NCBI GenBank assembly: GCA_031412355.1
Contig: JANOCR010000094.1
Coordinates: 1 to 24,282, forward strand
Reading direction: 5' to 3'
Length of the DNA: 24,282 nucleotides
Source of the DNA: JAENVT01 sp031412355
GTDB taxonomy: Bacteria > Actinomycetota > Acidimicrobiia > Acidimicrobiales > Ilumatobacteraceae
The stretch's first letter is position 1, and every line of letters starts with the position of its first letter. Below, in pieces: positions 13,276 through 24,282 of this stretch. The notes under the pieces were generated by a model. That model was not told the origin of the DNA. It made no database searches and was given only the letters and a program-made list of their open reading frames with translations. A program made the position numbers and the translations under genes.

Positions 13276-14370
13276 GTGAAGTTCCGTTGCGAACGCGAAG
13301 CACTTGCCGAAGCGCTCTCCACCGCAGGACGCGCCGCCACCGGTCGCACAGGGGCGCTCCCCGTGTTGTCGGGCTTGCGCCTCGAGCTCGTCGGCGATCA
13401 GTTGAGCATCACCGGTACCGACCTCGATCTGACCATTCAATTGACCCTCGGAGTGGGAGGTGACGACGACGGTGGCGTGGTACTGCCGGCGCGCCTGGCG
13501 GCTGACATCGTCCGCTCGATGGGTGCCGGAAAGGTCGAAATTGCCGTCGATGGCGACGAGGTCAACATCACCGGTGGAAGGTCGCAGTTCAGTGTTCGCC
13601 CCTTGTCGTTCGACGACTATCCCAAGCTCGCCACCCCGACGACATCGTCGGTCACACTCCCCGCCGCCGCATTCGGTGAGGCGCTGCGTCAGGTCGTGCG
13701 CGCCGCCAGCACCGACGAGGCTCGGCCGATCCTGACCGGGGTGCTGTTGACGGCCGAGAACGGCGGCCTTCGAATGGTTGCAACCGACTCGTACCGACTC
13801 GCCGTGCGCGACCTCGCGGATCATCAGGTGCTCGGCGCGGATCAGAAGGTGCTCGTGCCCGGTCGAGCCCTCAACGAGTTGCAGCGACTGGTGGGCGGCG
13901 GCGAGGAACTGACCATGCGACTCGGCGATCGCGACGCGACGTTTGAAGTCGGCGGCACGCGTCTGTCGACGCGTTTGATCGAGGGCGAGTTCCCCAACTA
14001 TCGCCAACTCATTCCCGCCAGTCATCCCAACACTCTCACGGTCGAGCGCGAACCTCTACTCGAGGCCATTCGACGCGTCAAGATCCTGGCCAAGGATGCG
14101 ACGCCCGTTCGCCTGCAGATGGGTGGCGACACGCTGCGACTGACTGCCATCACCCAAGACGTCGGCAACGCATCGGAAGAACTCGACGCCACATACGAGG
14201 GCACAGAACTGACGGTTGCGTTCAACCCCGAGTACTTCGCCTCCGGTGTCGAAGCATGCTCGTCTGATTCGGTCACGCTTTCGACCCTGGATTCGTTGAA
14301 GCCGGCTGTGGTCCGCGGCGTCGGCAACGACGACTACTTGTACTTGCTCATGCCGGTGCGGGTGCCGTAA
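13276..14370 (+). CDS. dnaN: DNA polymerase III beta subunit (sliding clamp)
   Basis: A 364-residue ring-forming clamp that tethers DNA polymerase and many repair partners to DNA. Three domains of about 120 residues are present. Marker segments are RTGALPVLSGLRLEL, ATDSYRLAVRD (second domain) and LIEGEFPNYRQLIP, and the C-terminus Y-L-L-M-P-V-R-V ends in the usual M-P-x-R pattern. The frame stays open upstream to 13069 within the origin, but GTG 13276 with GAAAGG (13263-13268) seven nt upstream gives the normal MKFRCEREAL start. It is followed 8 nt later by recF. Confidence 0.97.
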   Translation: MKFRCEREALAEALSTAGRAATGRTGALPVLSGLRLELVGDQLSITGTDLDLTIQLTLGVGGDDDGGVVLPARLAADIVRSMGAGKVEIAVDGDEVNITGGRSQFSVRPLSFDDYPKLATPTTSSVTLPAAAFGEALRQVVRAASTDEARPILTGVLLTAENGGLRMVATDSYRLAVRDLADHQVLGADQKVLVPGRALNELQRLVGGGEELTMRLGDRDATFEVGGTRLSTRLIEGEFPNYRQLIPASHPNTLTVEREPLLEAIRRVKILAKDATPVRLQMGGDTLRLTAITQDVGNASEELDATYEGTELTVAFNPEYFASGVEACSSDSVTLSTLDSLKPAVVRGVGNDDYLYLLMPVRVP

Positions 14371-14378
14371 CTCGAGAC

Positions 14379-15455
14379 GTGATCGTTTCTCGACTCGAGC
14401 TGGTCGACTTCCGCAACTACGCCAACGCGGGGTTCGACTTTGATCCGGGAACCACAGCGGTCGTCGGACTCAACGGTCAGGGCAAGACGAACCTGGCCGA
14501 GGCGATGGCGTACCTGGCCACGCTCGACAGCTTTCGTGGGGCACCACTTGACGCCCTCATTCGTGTCGGTGCCGACGCCGCCGTCGTGCGAGCAACGGTG
14601 ATTCACGACGACGGCCGCGAAGTGCTCGTCGAGTTGGAGCTCAGCCGGAATGGACCCAATCGAGTGCTGGTCAACCGGCAAAAATTGGGCCGATCGCGCG
14701 ATCTTCTCGGTGTCATGCGGGTCACGGTGTTTTCGCCCGACGATCTCGCTGTCGTCAAGGAGGGTCCGGGCGGCCGTCGCCGTTTTCTCGACGATGTGTT
14801 GGTGGCGCTGGCGCTGAAGTACGACGCGCTGCGACTCGAGCTGGATCGCATTGTGAAGCAGCGCAACACGCTGCTGAAGCAACTCGGCGGTCGTCTCGGC
14901 GACGACGCGACGACACTCGACGTGTGGGATTCGAAGATGGCCGATATCGGCGACCAGTTCGGTCACGCCAGGGCAGTGCTGATCGCACGCCTGACACCGT
15001 TGGTCGGCGAGGCATACGAACAGCTCGCTGATCGTCCGACCAGCGTCGAGCTTCGCTACGAGCCGCCGTGGCGTCAACGCGGCCTCGCAGACGCCCTGGC
15101 TGTGGCGCGTGTCGACGATGTGCGCCGAGGCGTCTCGAGTGTCGGCCCACATCGTGACGATGTCGAGCTGCTGATCAACGGCATGCCGGCGCGCACTCAC
15201 GCATCGCAGGGTGAGCAACGCACCCTGGCGTTGGCACTGCGGCTGGGCGCCCATCGCCTGGTGACCGATAAGGTCGGCAGTGCGCCGGTGCTGGTGCTTG
15301 ACGACGTGCTCAGCGAGCTCGACCCGGGTCGATGCGAGGCCTTGTTGCGGCACCTTCCGCCCGGCCAGGTCGTGTTGACGACGGCGGGCGTCTTGCCGGA
15401 AGCAGCGCATCCCGATGCGATTGTTCGCATCGAAGCTGGCATGGTGATGTCGTGA
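14379..15455 (+). CDS. recF: DNA replication and repair protein RecF
   Basis: A 358-residue SMC-like ATPase that helps load RecA at gapped DNA and stalled forks. The N-terminus IVSRLELVDFRNY is typical. Walker A is GLNGQGKT (30-37), SVGPHRDD and the ABC-type signature ASQGEQRT lie in the C-terminal half, and Walker B is VLVLDDVLSELD. Length is normal. It starts at GTG 14379, 8 nt after dnaN, without a strong ribosome-binding site, so coupling to dnaN is likely. Its TGA overlaps the dciA GTG as GTGA. Confidence 0.96.
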   Translation: MIVSRLELVDFRNYANAGFDFDPGTTAVVGLNGQGKTNLAEAMAYLATLDSFRGAPLDALIRVGADAAVVRATVIHDDGREVLVELELSRNGPNRVLVNRQKLGRSRDLLGVMRVTVFSPDDLAVVKEGPGGRRRFLDDVLVALALKYDALRLELDRIVKQRNTLLKQLGGRLGDDATTLDVWDSKMADIGDQFGHARAVLIARLTPLVGEAYEQLADRPTSVELRYEPPWRQRGLADALAVARVDDVRRGVSSVGPHRDDVELLINGMPARTHASQGEQRTLALALRLGAHRLVTDKVGSAPVLVLDDVLSELDPGRCEALLRHLPPGQVVLTTAGVLPEAAHPDAIVRIEAGMVMS

Positions 15456-15763
15456 GTCGCGACCCTGTGCCGATCGGCGACAGTCTCAACAGCGTTGTAC
15501 GTTCGCTGCGCAACGACACCACCGACTCGACTTCGTCGAGCCAAATGGGAGGCGTCTTCGGACGGTGGGCCGAGGCGGTCGGAGACGCAGTAGCGGCCCA
15601 TGTGAAGCCGGTGAAGCTCGACGGCACCAAGCTGATCGTCGAAGTCGACGACCCCGCGTGGGCGACACAGTTGCGATTCCTCGAGACCACCGTGAAGCAA
15701 CGCTTGCTCGAGGTTGCCGGGGCGACGATCGACACGATCGAGGCGCGAGTCCGACGTTTCTGA
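15452..15763 (+). CDS. dciA: DciA-like helicase-associated protein (DUF721)
   Basis: A 103-residue protein in the position of mycobacterial Rv0004. DciA proteins bind the replicative helicase DnaB and are thought to support its loading where DnaC/DnaI are absent. The core pattern is visible: the W-A-E-A-V-G-D-A-V-A-A-H-V-K-P segment, then L-I-V-E-V-D-D-P-A-W-A-T-Q-L-R-F and a closing helix (KQRLLEVAG). It is near the minimal core; actinobacterial homologues usually carry a longer disordered N-terminal arm. Start GTG 15452 overlaps the recF stop (GTGA); the upstream open frame to 15332 lies inside recF. The name follows family and position. Confidence 0.88.
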   Translation: MSRDPVPIGDSLNSVVRSLRNDTTDSTSSSQMGGVFGRWAEAVGDAVAAHVKPVKLDGTKLIVEVDDPAWATQLRFLETTVKQRLLEVAGATIDTIEARVRRF

Positions 15764-15935
15764 TGGAGCGAGTTTTTGGGCGCCACACGTGCTCGGATTG
15801 CCGCCTCTGTGGCACACCCTTCCGGTAGGATGAATAGTGATCGCGACAGCAGCTGAGGCGCAGGAAGCCGGCTCCCAGGTCGCCAATAGAACCGCAGGTC
15901 AAGCATGCTTTTCTTGCCGATAGATTGAGGTGCGC
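15764..15935 (+). promoter_or_regulatory. gyrB leader and promoter region
   Basis: A 172-bp gap between dciA and gyrB. TAGGAT at 15826-15831 is a good TANNNT -10 and would give a leader of about 98 nt. TTGCCG at 15798-15803 is 22 bp away, too far for a standard -35. The leader holds the palindrome AGCCGGCT (15866-15873) with partly paired flanks. A GAGG (15927-15930) sits 5 nt before GTG 15936. Supercoiling-sensitive control is common for gyrase but cannot be read from the sequence. Confidence 0.4.
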
Positions 15936-20390
<4,455 letters not shown>

Positions 20391-20422
20391 ATAGAGGTTG
20401 CCGCCGATAGAACCCATCGACA

Positions 20423-20728
20423 ATGCGTTCGCCGAGGAATGATCGTGGTCAGGCTGTCGTGCTGTTGCTCGTCGTCGTGGTTATGGCAGCGCTCGGCGTC
20501 GTTGCGATCGGCACTTTCGGGGCGCGCATTGTCGATCGGGGCCAGGCCCAAACAGCAGCCGATGCTGCTGCCTTGGCCGCGACGATCGGTGGCCGCCCCG
20601 CCGCCGGGCGACTGGCGGCCAGTAACGGCGCCCGGTTGGTCAGTTTCACGCAGGTCGGCGACACGGTGACGGTGGTCGTCGAAGTCGACGGCGAGCAGGC
20701 CACCGCACAAGCGACCGACGGCCCGTAG
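20423..20728 (+). CDS. TadE/TadG-like pilus-type membrane protein
   Basis: A 101-residue protein with the pattern of Flp-pilus TadE/TadG-like minor pilins. A short basic N-terminus (RSPRNDRGQA) leads into one hydrophobic helix (about 11-35), then RIVDRGQAQTAADAAALAAT, the typical segment after the helix. The rest is a small beta-rich outer domain (VSFTQVGDTVTVVVEVDG). No pilus genes are nearby. In other actinobacteria similar short proteins occur near a helicase/secretion locus; here it follows gyrA by 32 nt. ATG 20423 lacks a clear ribosome-binding site, so expression may depend on gyrA. Exact role unknown. Confidence 0.78.
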   Translation: MRSPRNDRGQAVVLLLVVVVMAALGVVAIGTFGARIVDRGQAQTAADAAALAATIGGRPAAGRLAASNGARLVSFTQVGDTVTVVVEVDGEQATAQATDGP

Positions 20729-20746
20729 TCGCCGCTGGAAGTGAAG

Positions 20747-20848
20747 TGTGGGCGCGGGGTGTGCCGTGGGTGGCGTGTTGTCGCGCCCGATGGTTGTTGT
20801 GGGCGCGGGGTGTGCCGTGGGTGGCGTGTTGTCGCGCCCGATGGTTGC
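20747..20848 (+). repeat. Two 51-bp tandem repeats (50/51 identical)
   Basis: Two head-to-tail copies, 20747-20797 and 20798-20848, differ only at the last base. Each contains GGGCGCG and CGCGCCC (20750-20756 and 20782-20788; 20801-20807 and 20833-20839). These arms can pair within each copy, or the first CGCGCCC can pair with the second GGGCGCG across a 12-nt loop. The repeat lies in the gap between the TadE-like gene and the DUF3566 gene. Its period is a multiple of three and the frame from GTG 20748 is open, but the predicted peptide (GAGCAVGGVLSRPMV) looks unlike a protein start, so I treat it as non-coding. Confidence 0.9.
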
Positions 20849-20890
20849 AGGGATACGGGGGGTGCGCTGCCCTTGTCGGCTCTCGGCGCC

Positions 20891-20896
20891 TACACT
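20891..20896 (+). promoter_or_regulatory. Putative -10 box (TACACT), leaderless start of the DUF3566 gene
   Basis: TACACT fits TANNNT and ends 7 nt before GTG 20904, so the mRNA would begin at the start codon. No ribosome-binding site precedes that GTG. The -35 position (TGCCCT, 20868-20873, 17-bp spacing) is weak. It lies 43 bp after the tandem repeat. Confidence 0.5.
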
Positions 20897-20903
20897 GCTG
20901 CAG

Positions 20904-21965
20904 GTGGATAAAGGTGTGCCCCAGGCGTCGAACCGTGCGGGTTCGCGCTCGGGTGGTGGCGGTGTGAAGCCGCCGACCAACAAAGGCACTGGGGCGAAGG
21001 CAAACGGGTCGGCTCGGCCTGGACCGGTCGATCCACGTACGGAGGATCCCAGCGCACCCAGTGGCGTCGCCCGCTCCGGCAAAACCGTGTGGCGTCGACC
21101 TGGCGCACTGACTCCAAGGAGCGCCAAGCACCGCGAATCCGGCAGCATCGACATGCCGATCGAGTTCTCCGTCTCGCTGCCGTTAGCGCCCGCACCCGTC
21201 GAGTCGACAGACGACGCACCCGTTGACGCGGAGTCGCTTGCGCTCGCACCGACCGCTCCCACGCCAGCGGTATCACCGGCGGAGTTCGTGCCGACGGAAC
21301 TGGTGCCGACGGCGTTCGTGCCGACGCGGCCGATCCCTCGTGAGGAGCCGACCGAGATCATCTCGGCACCGATCCTCTACGACGAAGCCGCAACCGTCGA
21401 CGATGTCACCAAGATCGGCCCGGTTCTCGAGCAACGTCGCTTGCTGCGCCCGGTGCACTTTCGCCGCGCGCCGAAGCCCCGTGTTCGGAGAGTCACCAGG
21501 ATCCTTCGCCACGTCGATACCTGGAGCGTGTTCAAGGTCGCGTTGGTGTTCAACGTGTTCTTCTACGCGGTCGCGATGGTCTCCGGCGTGTTGCTGTGGC
21601 AGGTTGCCTATGCGACCGGCACCGTCGACAACGTCGAGAAGTTCTTCGAGGGCTTCGGTTGGGAGACGTTCAAGTTCAACGGTGGCCAGATCTTCCACAA
21701 CGCGTGGATCGCTGGCGTGTTCGTGGCAGTTGGACTCACTGGTCTCGCGGTCTTGCTGGCCACGCTCTTCAACCTCATCACCGATCTGGTCGGCGGCATC
21801 CGTCTCAGTGTGCTCGAGGAGGAGGTCGTCAGCCGCGCCGAACGAGGTACCGAGCAGGTGCCCCAGGATCCGGCGCCGGTGTTCGTGACGGACGACCTTG
21901 CCTCTGAGGAGCCCGTTGTAGAGGTGTCGACCGTCGACGGAGCCGATGAAGCAATTGCCGGTTGA
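20904..21965 (+). CDS. DUF3566 transmembrane protein
   Basis: A 353-residue protein of the family found downstream of gyrA in actinobacteria (Rv0007 position). Residues 1-200 are disordered, with basic Gly/Ser/Pro-rich then acidic Ala/Pro-rich segments and a short (F/L)VPT repeat around 128-141. The conserved part starts near RRVTRILRHVDTWSVFKVALVF. It has two membrane helices, about 209-235 and 267-292, joined by an outer loop (VDNVEKFFEGFGWETFKFNG) and followed by the DLVGGIRLSVLEEE motif. Start is uncertain: GTG 20904 sits 7 nt after a -10 box and is preferred; GTG 20964 is possible, and GTG 20748 would include the tandem repeat. Function unknown; a cell-envelope or division role is only suspected for the family. 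Confidence 0.88.
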   Translation: MDKGVPQASNRAGSRSGGGGVKPPTNKGTGAKANGSARPGPVDPRTEDPSAPSGVARSGKTVWRRPGALTPRSAKHRESGSIDMPIEFSVSLPLAPAPVESTDDAPVDAESLALAPTAPTPAVSPAEFVPTELVPTAFVPTRPIPREEPTEIISAPILYDEAATVDDVTKIGPVLEQRRLLRPVHFRRAPKPRVRRVTRILRHVDTWSVFKVALVFNVFFYAVAMVSGVLLWQVAYATGTVDNVEKFFEGFGWETFKFNGGQIFHNAWIAGVFVAVGLTGLAVLLATLFNLITDLVGGIRLSVLEEEVVSRAERGTEQVPQDPAPVFVTDDLASEEPVVEVSTVDGADEAIAG

Positions 21966-21991
21966 GTCCACCGGAAGCCGCCCGATAGCCT
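21962..21991 (+). promoter_or_regulatory. Promoter of tRNA-Ile (TTGAGT-N18-TAGCCT)
   Basis: TTGAGT at 21962-21967 and TAGCCT at 21986-21991 have 18-bp spacing, and the expected start is near 21998, about 12 nt before the tRNA. The -35 overlaps the stop codon of the DUF3566 gene (21963-21965). This is the best -35/-10 pair in the window. Confidence 0.6.
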
Positions 21992-22009
21992 GACGACTCC
22001 GTCGTTGAC

Positions 22010-22083
22010 GGGGCTATAGCTCAGTTGGTTAGAGCGTCACACTGATAATGTGAAGGTCGCTGGTTCGATTCCAGCTAGCCCCA
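22010..22083 (+). tRNA. ileT: tRNA-Ile (anticodon GAT)
   Basis: A complete 74-nt cloverleaf. The acceptor stem GGGGCTA/TAGCCCC pairs fully (22010-22016 with 22076-22082). The D stem is GCTC/GAGC, the anticodon stem TCACA/TGTGA, the loop CTGATAA with GAT at 22044-22046, and the T arm GCTGG-TTCGATT-CCAGC. The discriminator is A22083. The 3' CCA is not encoded (CGG follows). In mycobacteria a tRNA-Ala gene follows; none is present here. Confidence 0.98.
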
Positions 22084-22085
22084 CG

Positions 22086-22220
22086 GTGAAAGCACTGCGT
22101 CGAGCCTTTGTGGCCCTCTCTCTTGCCGGTGCGGTAGCTGCCTTGCTGCGTGTTCGCGGCAAAGGTGGCATTCCTCCGCAGGAGGGCGGTTGGCGCGAGC
22201 TCAAGCTGCCCCCGTCATGA
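22086..22220 (+). CDS. 44-residue single-helix membrane peptide, DLW-39-like by position
   Basis: A small open frame from GTG 22086, two bases after the tRNA, encoding 44 residues. It has a basic start (MKALRR), one hydrophobic helix (about 8-21, FVALSLAGAVAALL), a basic flank (RVRGKGG) and a short tail with a Trp (GGWRELKLPP). Its TGA overlaps the next gene's ATG as ATGA, which supports real translation. It recalls the small DLW-39-type proteins annotated near this tRNA in actinobacteria, but the D-L-W motif itself is absent, so that link rests on position and shape. Codon choice is normal for the window. No ribosome-binding site is visible. Confidence 0.6.
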   Translation: MKALRRAFVALSLAGAVAALLRVRGKGGIPPQEGGWRELKLPPS

Positions 22221-23212
22221 CCAACGGCATTTCGTCGACGCCGATTGTGGGGATCGTCGGATGCGGCGTCACGGGCCGCCGGCTCGGAACGTACCTGCTG
22301 CGCCACGGAACCAACGTGGCCACCTTCGATCCTGCGGTGTCGGGCGTACCGCGCGGCGCAGTCAGGGTAGGTCTCGCAGTCGATCTGGCCGTGACCGATG
22401 TCGTCGCGCTGTGCCAGCCATCTCCGCACGCTGTCCTCGCTGCTGAGTTCCTCGAAGCCGGGGTCTCGGTCGTGTCGATGTCTGCCGACGTCGCCGACGT
22501 CCGCGACCTCGTCGATCTCGACGAACGTGCCCGGCTCGCTGGTGTGTCGCTGGTCGTTGGCGCAGCGATGAGCCCGGGCTTGTCAGGACTGCTGGCGGAT
22601 CACCTGTGGCGCCAATTGCACGTCGCCGAGGAGATCCACGTCGCCACGCACGGCACCGCCGGCCCGGCGTGCGCGGCGCATCACCACGACGTCCTCGGTG
22701 ACACGGCGATCGGATGGCACGATGGTGCGTGGATCGAGCGGCCCGGTGGAAGCGGACGCGAGTTGAACTGGTTCCCCGAGCCGATCGGCGCACGCGATTG
22801 CTATCGAGCCGCATTGCCGGACCCGTTCGTGCTGCACCGAATCTTCCCGGCTGCTTCGCGGATCAGCGCGCGTGTGTCGGGTACCCGCCGCGACCGCCTG
22901 ACCGCGCGGTTGCCGATGTTGACTCCCCCTCACCCGGCCGGCGACCTCGGCGCGGTCCGCGTCGAGGTGCGCGGTGCCGCTGCGGACGGGGCTCGGGTGA
23001 CCGTGATCGCGGGCGCATCCGGCCCCACCGGTGACTTGGCCGCGGCCGTGACCACAGCATGTGTCGAGGCGTGCCTCGCCGGCACGGTGCAGCCCGGAGT
23101 GCACCTGGTTGGTGGCCCCACACTCGATCCGCCGGCATTGCTTCGCCGGGCCGTGGCCCTGGGTGTCCAACTGCAGGAGTTCACCGGAGTAGCCCGATCG
23201 TCGGCCTGGTAG
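22217..23212 (+). CDS. Rossmann-fold dehydrogenase-like protein (saccharopine dehydrogenase-type)
   Basis: A 331-residue NAD(P)-binding protein. The nucleotide site is PIVGIVGCGVTGRRLGTYLL with GCGVTG at 15-20. The middle has the segment L-V-V-G-A-A-M-S-P-G-L-S-G-L-L-A, as in saccharopine-dehydrogenase-like and related oxidoreductases. The C-terminal half (about 140-330) has strands such as VRVEVRGAAADGARVTVI and ends with a Gly-Pro-rich closing region (GVHLVGGPTLDPP). Substrate cannot be read from the sequence. ATG 22217 overlaps the preceding small gene (ATGA); the open frame upstream to 22190 lacks a better start. A DapB-like role is possible but not supported by clear active-site motifs. 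Confidence 0.72.
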   Translation: MTNGISSTPIVGIVGCGVTGRRLGTYLLRHGTNVATFDPAVSGVPRGAVRVGLAVDLAVTDVVALCQPSPHAVLAAEFLEAGVSVVSMSADVADVRDLVDLDERARLAGVSLVVGAAMSPGLSGLLADHLWRQLHVAEEIHVATHGTAGPACAAHHHDVLGDTAIGWHDGAWIERPGGSGRELNWFPEPIGARDCYRAALPDPFVLHRIFPAASRISARVSGTRRDRLTARLPMLTPPHPAGDLGAVRVEVRGAAADGARVTVIAGASGPTGDLAAAVTTACVEACLAGTVQPGVHLVGGPTLDPPALLRRAVALGVQLQEFTGVARSSAW

Positions 23213-23225
23213 CCGGACACCCCGA

Positions 23226-23231
23226 TACCGT
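23226..23231 (+). promoter_or_regulatory. Putative -10 box (TACCGT), leaderless start of the hydrolase gene
   Basis: TACCGT fits TANNNT loosely and ends 7 nt before GTG 23239, the same spacing seen at 3643, 20891 and 2156. No ribosome-binding site precedes the GTG, and no -35 is evident. It starts 13 nt after the preceding stop. Confidence 0.4.
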
Positions 23232-23238
23232 TCCTGCC

Positions 23239-24141
23239 GTGACCGACACACCGACCACTTCCCCGACCCCGTGGCTGCCCGAGGGGCACACGCTGGTTGC
23301 GCCCGATCGCGGGGAGCTCTTCTATCGATTTCATCGGCACCCGGACCCCGATGCGCCCGTCGCGCTGCTCCTGCACGGTTGGACCGCAAGTGGAGATCTG
23401 CAGTTCTTCACCGCCTACGAGTCGCTGGCCAAGCATTGCTCGTTCATCACCATTGATCACCGCGGTCATGGTCGCGGACTGCGGTCCGAGCAGCGTTTCG
23501 AGTTGGAAGATGTCGCCGACGACGCTGCGATCCTGATCGAACGGCTCGACGTGCCGCCGGTGATCGTCGTCGGGTACTCGATGGGCGGACCCGTCGCCAT
23601 GTTGCTCGCCCGTCGTCACCCGCACCTGGTGAGGGCGATCGTCGTCGAGGCGACGGCGCTGGAGTGGTGCTCGTCGAGACTCGACCGCATTCGCTGGAAG
23701 ACCATCAGGATCGTCGGCCCCATGCTGCGATCAGTCGCCTACCAGCGCTGGCTCCGGCATGGCATCCGGCGGCTGCTCGGCATCGACCATCCGCTTCTCG
23801 CTTACGTGCCGTGGCTCAGCGGTGAGATGCGCCGCAACGATCCGCAAAGCGTCGTGCAGGCCGGCCAGGCGCTGAGCCGGTTCGACGCCAGGCCATGGGC
23901 CCGCGACCTCGGTAAACCGGCGGTCTCGCTGATCACGACGCGCGATCGGCTGGTGCGACCTCGCAAGCAGCGTGCATTGGCCGAGGCATTGGGCGCCGAC
24001 GTGCGCGAACTGGACGGCGATCATCTCAGCGCGTGGGTGCATCCCAACGAGTTCGCTGCGGTCACCCTCGAAGTCATCACGCTGGCGGCGGCCAAGTCGG
24101 CGACCCTGTCGGCAACATCGAACGCTGCACTGCGGAGCTAG
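23239..24141 (+). CDS. Alpha/beta-fold hydrolase
   Basis: A 300-residue hydrolase of the large alpha/beta family. Visible features are the oxyanion HGW (46-48), DHRGHGRG (73-80), the nucleophile elbow GYSMGG with Ser114, a likely acid Asp236 in TTRDRLV, and a likely base His262 in GDHLSAW. The insertion of about 60 residues after the elbow, carrying several Trp and Arg, is a lid. Substrate is unknown; esterase or lipase-like activity is the usual guess. Upstream open frame reaches 23059, inside the previous gene; GTG 23239 with a -10 box at 7 nt is preferred. It converges on a minus-strand gene 4 bp away. Confidence 0.85.
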   Translation: MTDTPTTSPTPWLPEGHTLVAPDRGELFYRFHRHPDPDAPVALLLHGWTASGDLQFFTAYESLAKHCSFITIDHRGHGRGLRSEQRFELEDVADDAAILIERLDVPPVIVVGYSMGGPVAMLLARRHPHLVRAIVVEATALEWCSSRLDRIRWKTIRIVGPMLRSVAYQRWLRHGIRRLLGIDHPLLAYVPWLSGEMRRNDPQSVVQAGQALSRFDARPWARDLGKPAVSLITTRDRLVRPRKQRALAEALGADVRELDGDHLSAWVHPNEFAAVTLEVITLAAAKSATLSATSNAALRS

Positions 24142-24145
24142 ACGG

Positions 24146-24282
24146 TTACTCGACCTCGACGTCGGCCTTGTCGATGCGCGCCTCGAGTGCGGCGAGCCCA
24201 TCTGCCAGGCGCTCGATGGCTCGGCTGATGCGTTCGAGATGATCCTCGAGCTCGCTGGAGCTGGCCACATCGCTGAGCCCCA
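24146..24282 (-). CDS. C-terminal end of a coiled-coil protein (5' end outside window)
   Basis: A minus-strand frame enters from the right edge and stops at TAA 24148-24146. The last 45 residues show a regular heptad pattern: SSELEDHLERISRAIERLAD, then GLAALEARIDKADVEVE. This is a strong coiled-coil or amphipathic helix with an acidic end. I cannot name it. The convergent layout with the hydrolase, with a 4-bp gap, supports a real gene end. Confidence 0.65.
   Translation of the reverse strand, partial: GLSDVASSSELEDHLERISRAIERLADGLAALEARIDKADVEVE

Noticed and set aside
15798..15831. TTGCCG/TAGGAT as a complete gyrB promoter
   Set aside because: Spacing of 22 bp is outside the usual 16-19; only the -10 is kept, at low confidence.
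20748..20903. GTG 20748 as the start of the DUF3566 gene, making the tandem repeat coding
   Set aside because: The extra 52 residues are a Cys/Gly/Val-rich duplicated stretch unlike the family arm, and a -10 box lies 7 nt before GTG 20904.
20903..20911. GGTGGATAA at the DUF3566 start as a DnaA box
   Set aside because: It is one base off the consensus, isolated, and overlaps the start codon; a single 8/9 match is expected by chance.

Overview
This window is a bacterial chromosomal replication-origin region from a high-GC Gram-positive bacterium (Actinomycetota). The gene order closely follows the mycobacterial rpmH-dnaA region as I remember it: kinase/MurJ position, sigM, anti-sigma, trxB, trxA, cwlM, then parB-parA-rsmG-jag-yidC-yidD-rnpA-rpmH on the minus strand, then dnaA-dnaN-recF-dciA-gyrB-gyrA, a DUF3566 gene and tRNA-Ile on the plus strand. 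Several details differ from mycobacteria: no MurJ, a separate active-looking kinase in its place, only one tRNA, and a small extra membrane protein before trxB. A deep-branching actinobacterial lineage such as Acidimicrobiia seems likely, but that is inference. I see no prophage, insertion sequence, CRISPR array or other recent insertion.

Layout. Positions 1-6319 (+): the end of a DegV-like gene, a membrane Ser/Thr kinase, an ECF sigma factor with its anti-sigma partner, a small membrane protein, thioredoxin reductase, thioredoxin, and a CwlM-like protein with a degenerate amidase domain. Positions 6424-11395 (-): parB, parA, two parS sites, rsmG, jag/khpB, yidC, yidD, rnpA and rpmH. Positions 11396-13275: dnaA with DnaA boxes on both sides; the dnaA-dnaN gap holds the best oriC candidate. 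Positions 13276-20390 (+): dnaN, recF, dciA, gyrB, gyrA. Positions 20391-24282: a TadE/G-like protein, a 51-bp tandem repeat, a DUF3566 membrane protein, tRNA-Ile(GAT), a 44-residue membrane peptide, a Rossmann-fold dehydrogenase-like protein, an alpha/beta hydrolase, and the end of a minus-strand coiled-coil gene.

How the genes fit together. The centre starts replication (DnaA, DnaN, RecF, DciA, gyrase), segregates the origin (ParA, ParB, parS), and makes ribosome, RNase P and membrane-insertion components. The left arm looks like an envelope and redox control block, in which a kinase, a sigma/anti-sigma pair, thioredoxin and a CwlM-like regulator sit together.

The most notable points are non-standard aspects of gene starts and of the origin. 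Two genes appear to start at ATC and ATT codons. rnpA and yidD both begin with TTG inside a TTGA stop/start overlap. Several promoters have a TANNNT box exactly 7 nt before the start, which suggests leaderless mRNAs. The dnaA-dnaN gap has a DnaA box followed by a run of DnaA-trio-like triplets, and the tandem repeat before the DUF3566 gene can form competing hairpins. I did not find a wholly new multi-gene system.
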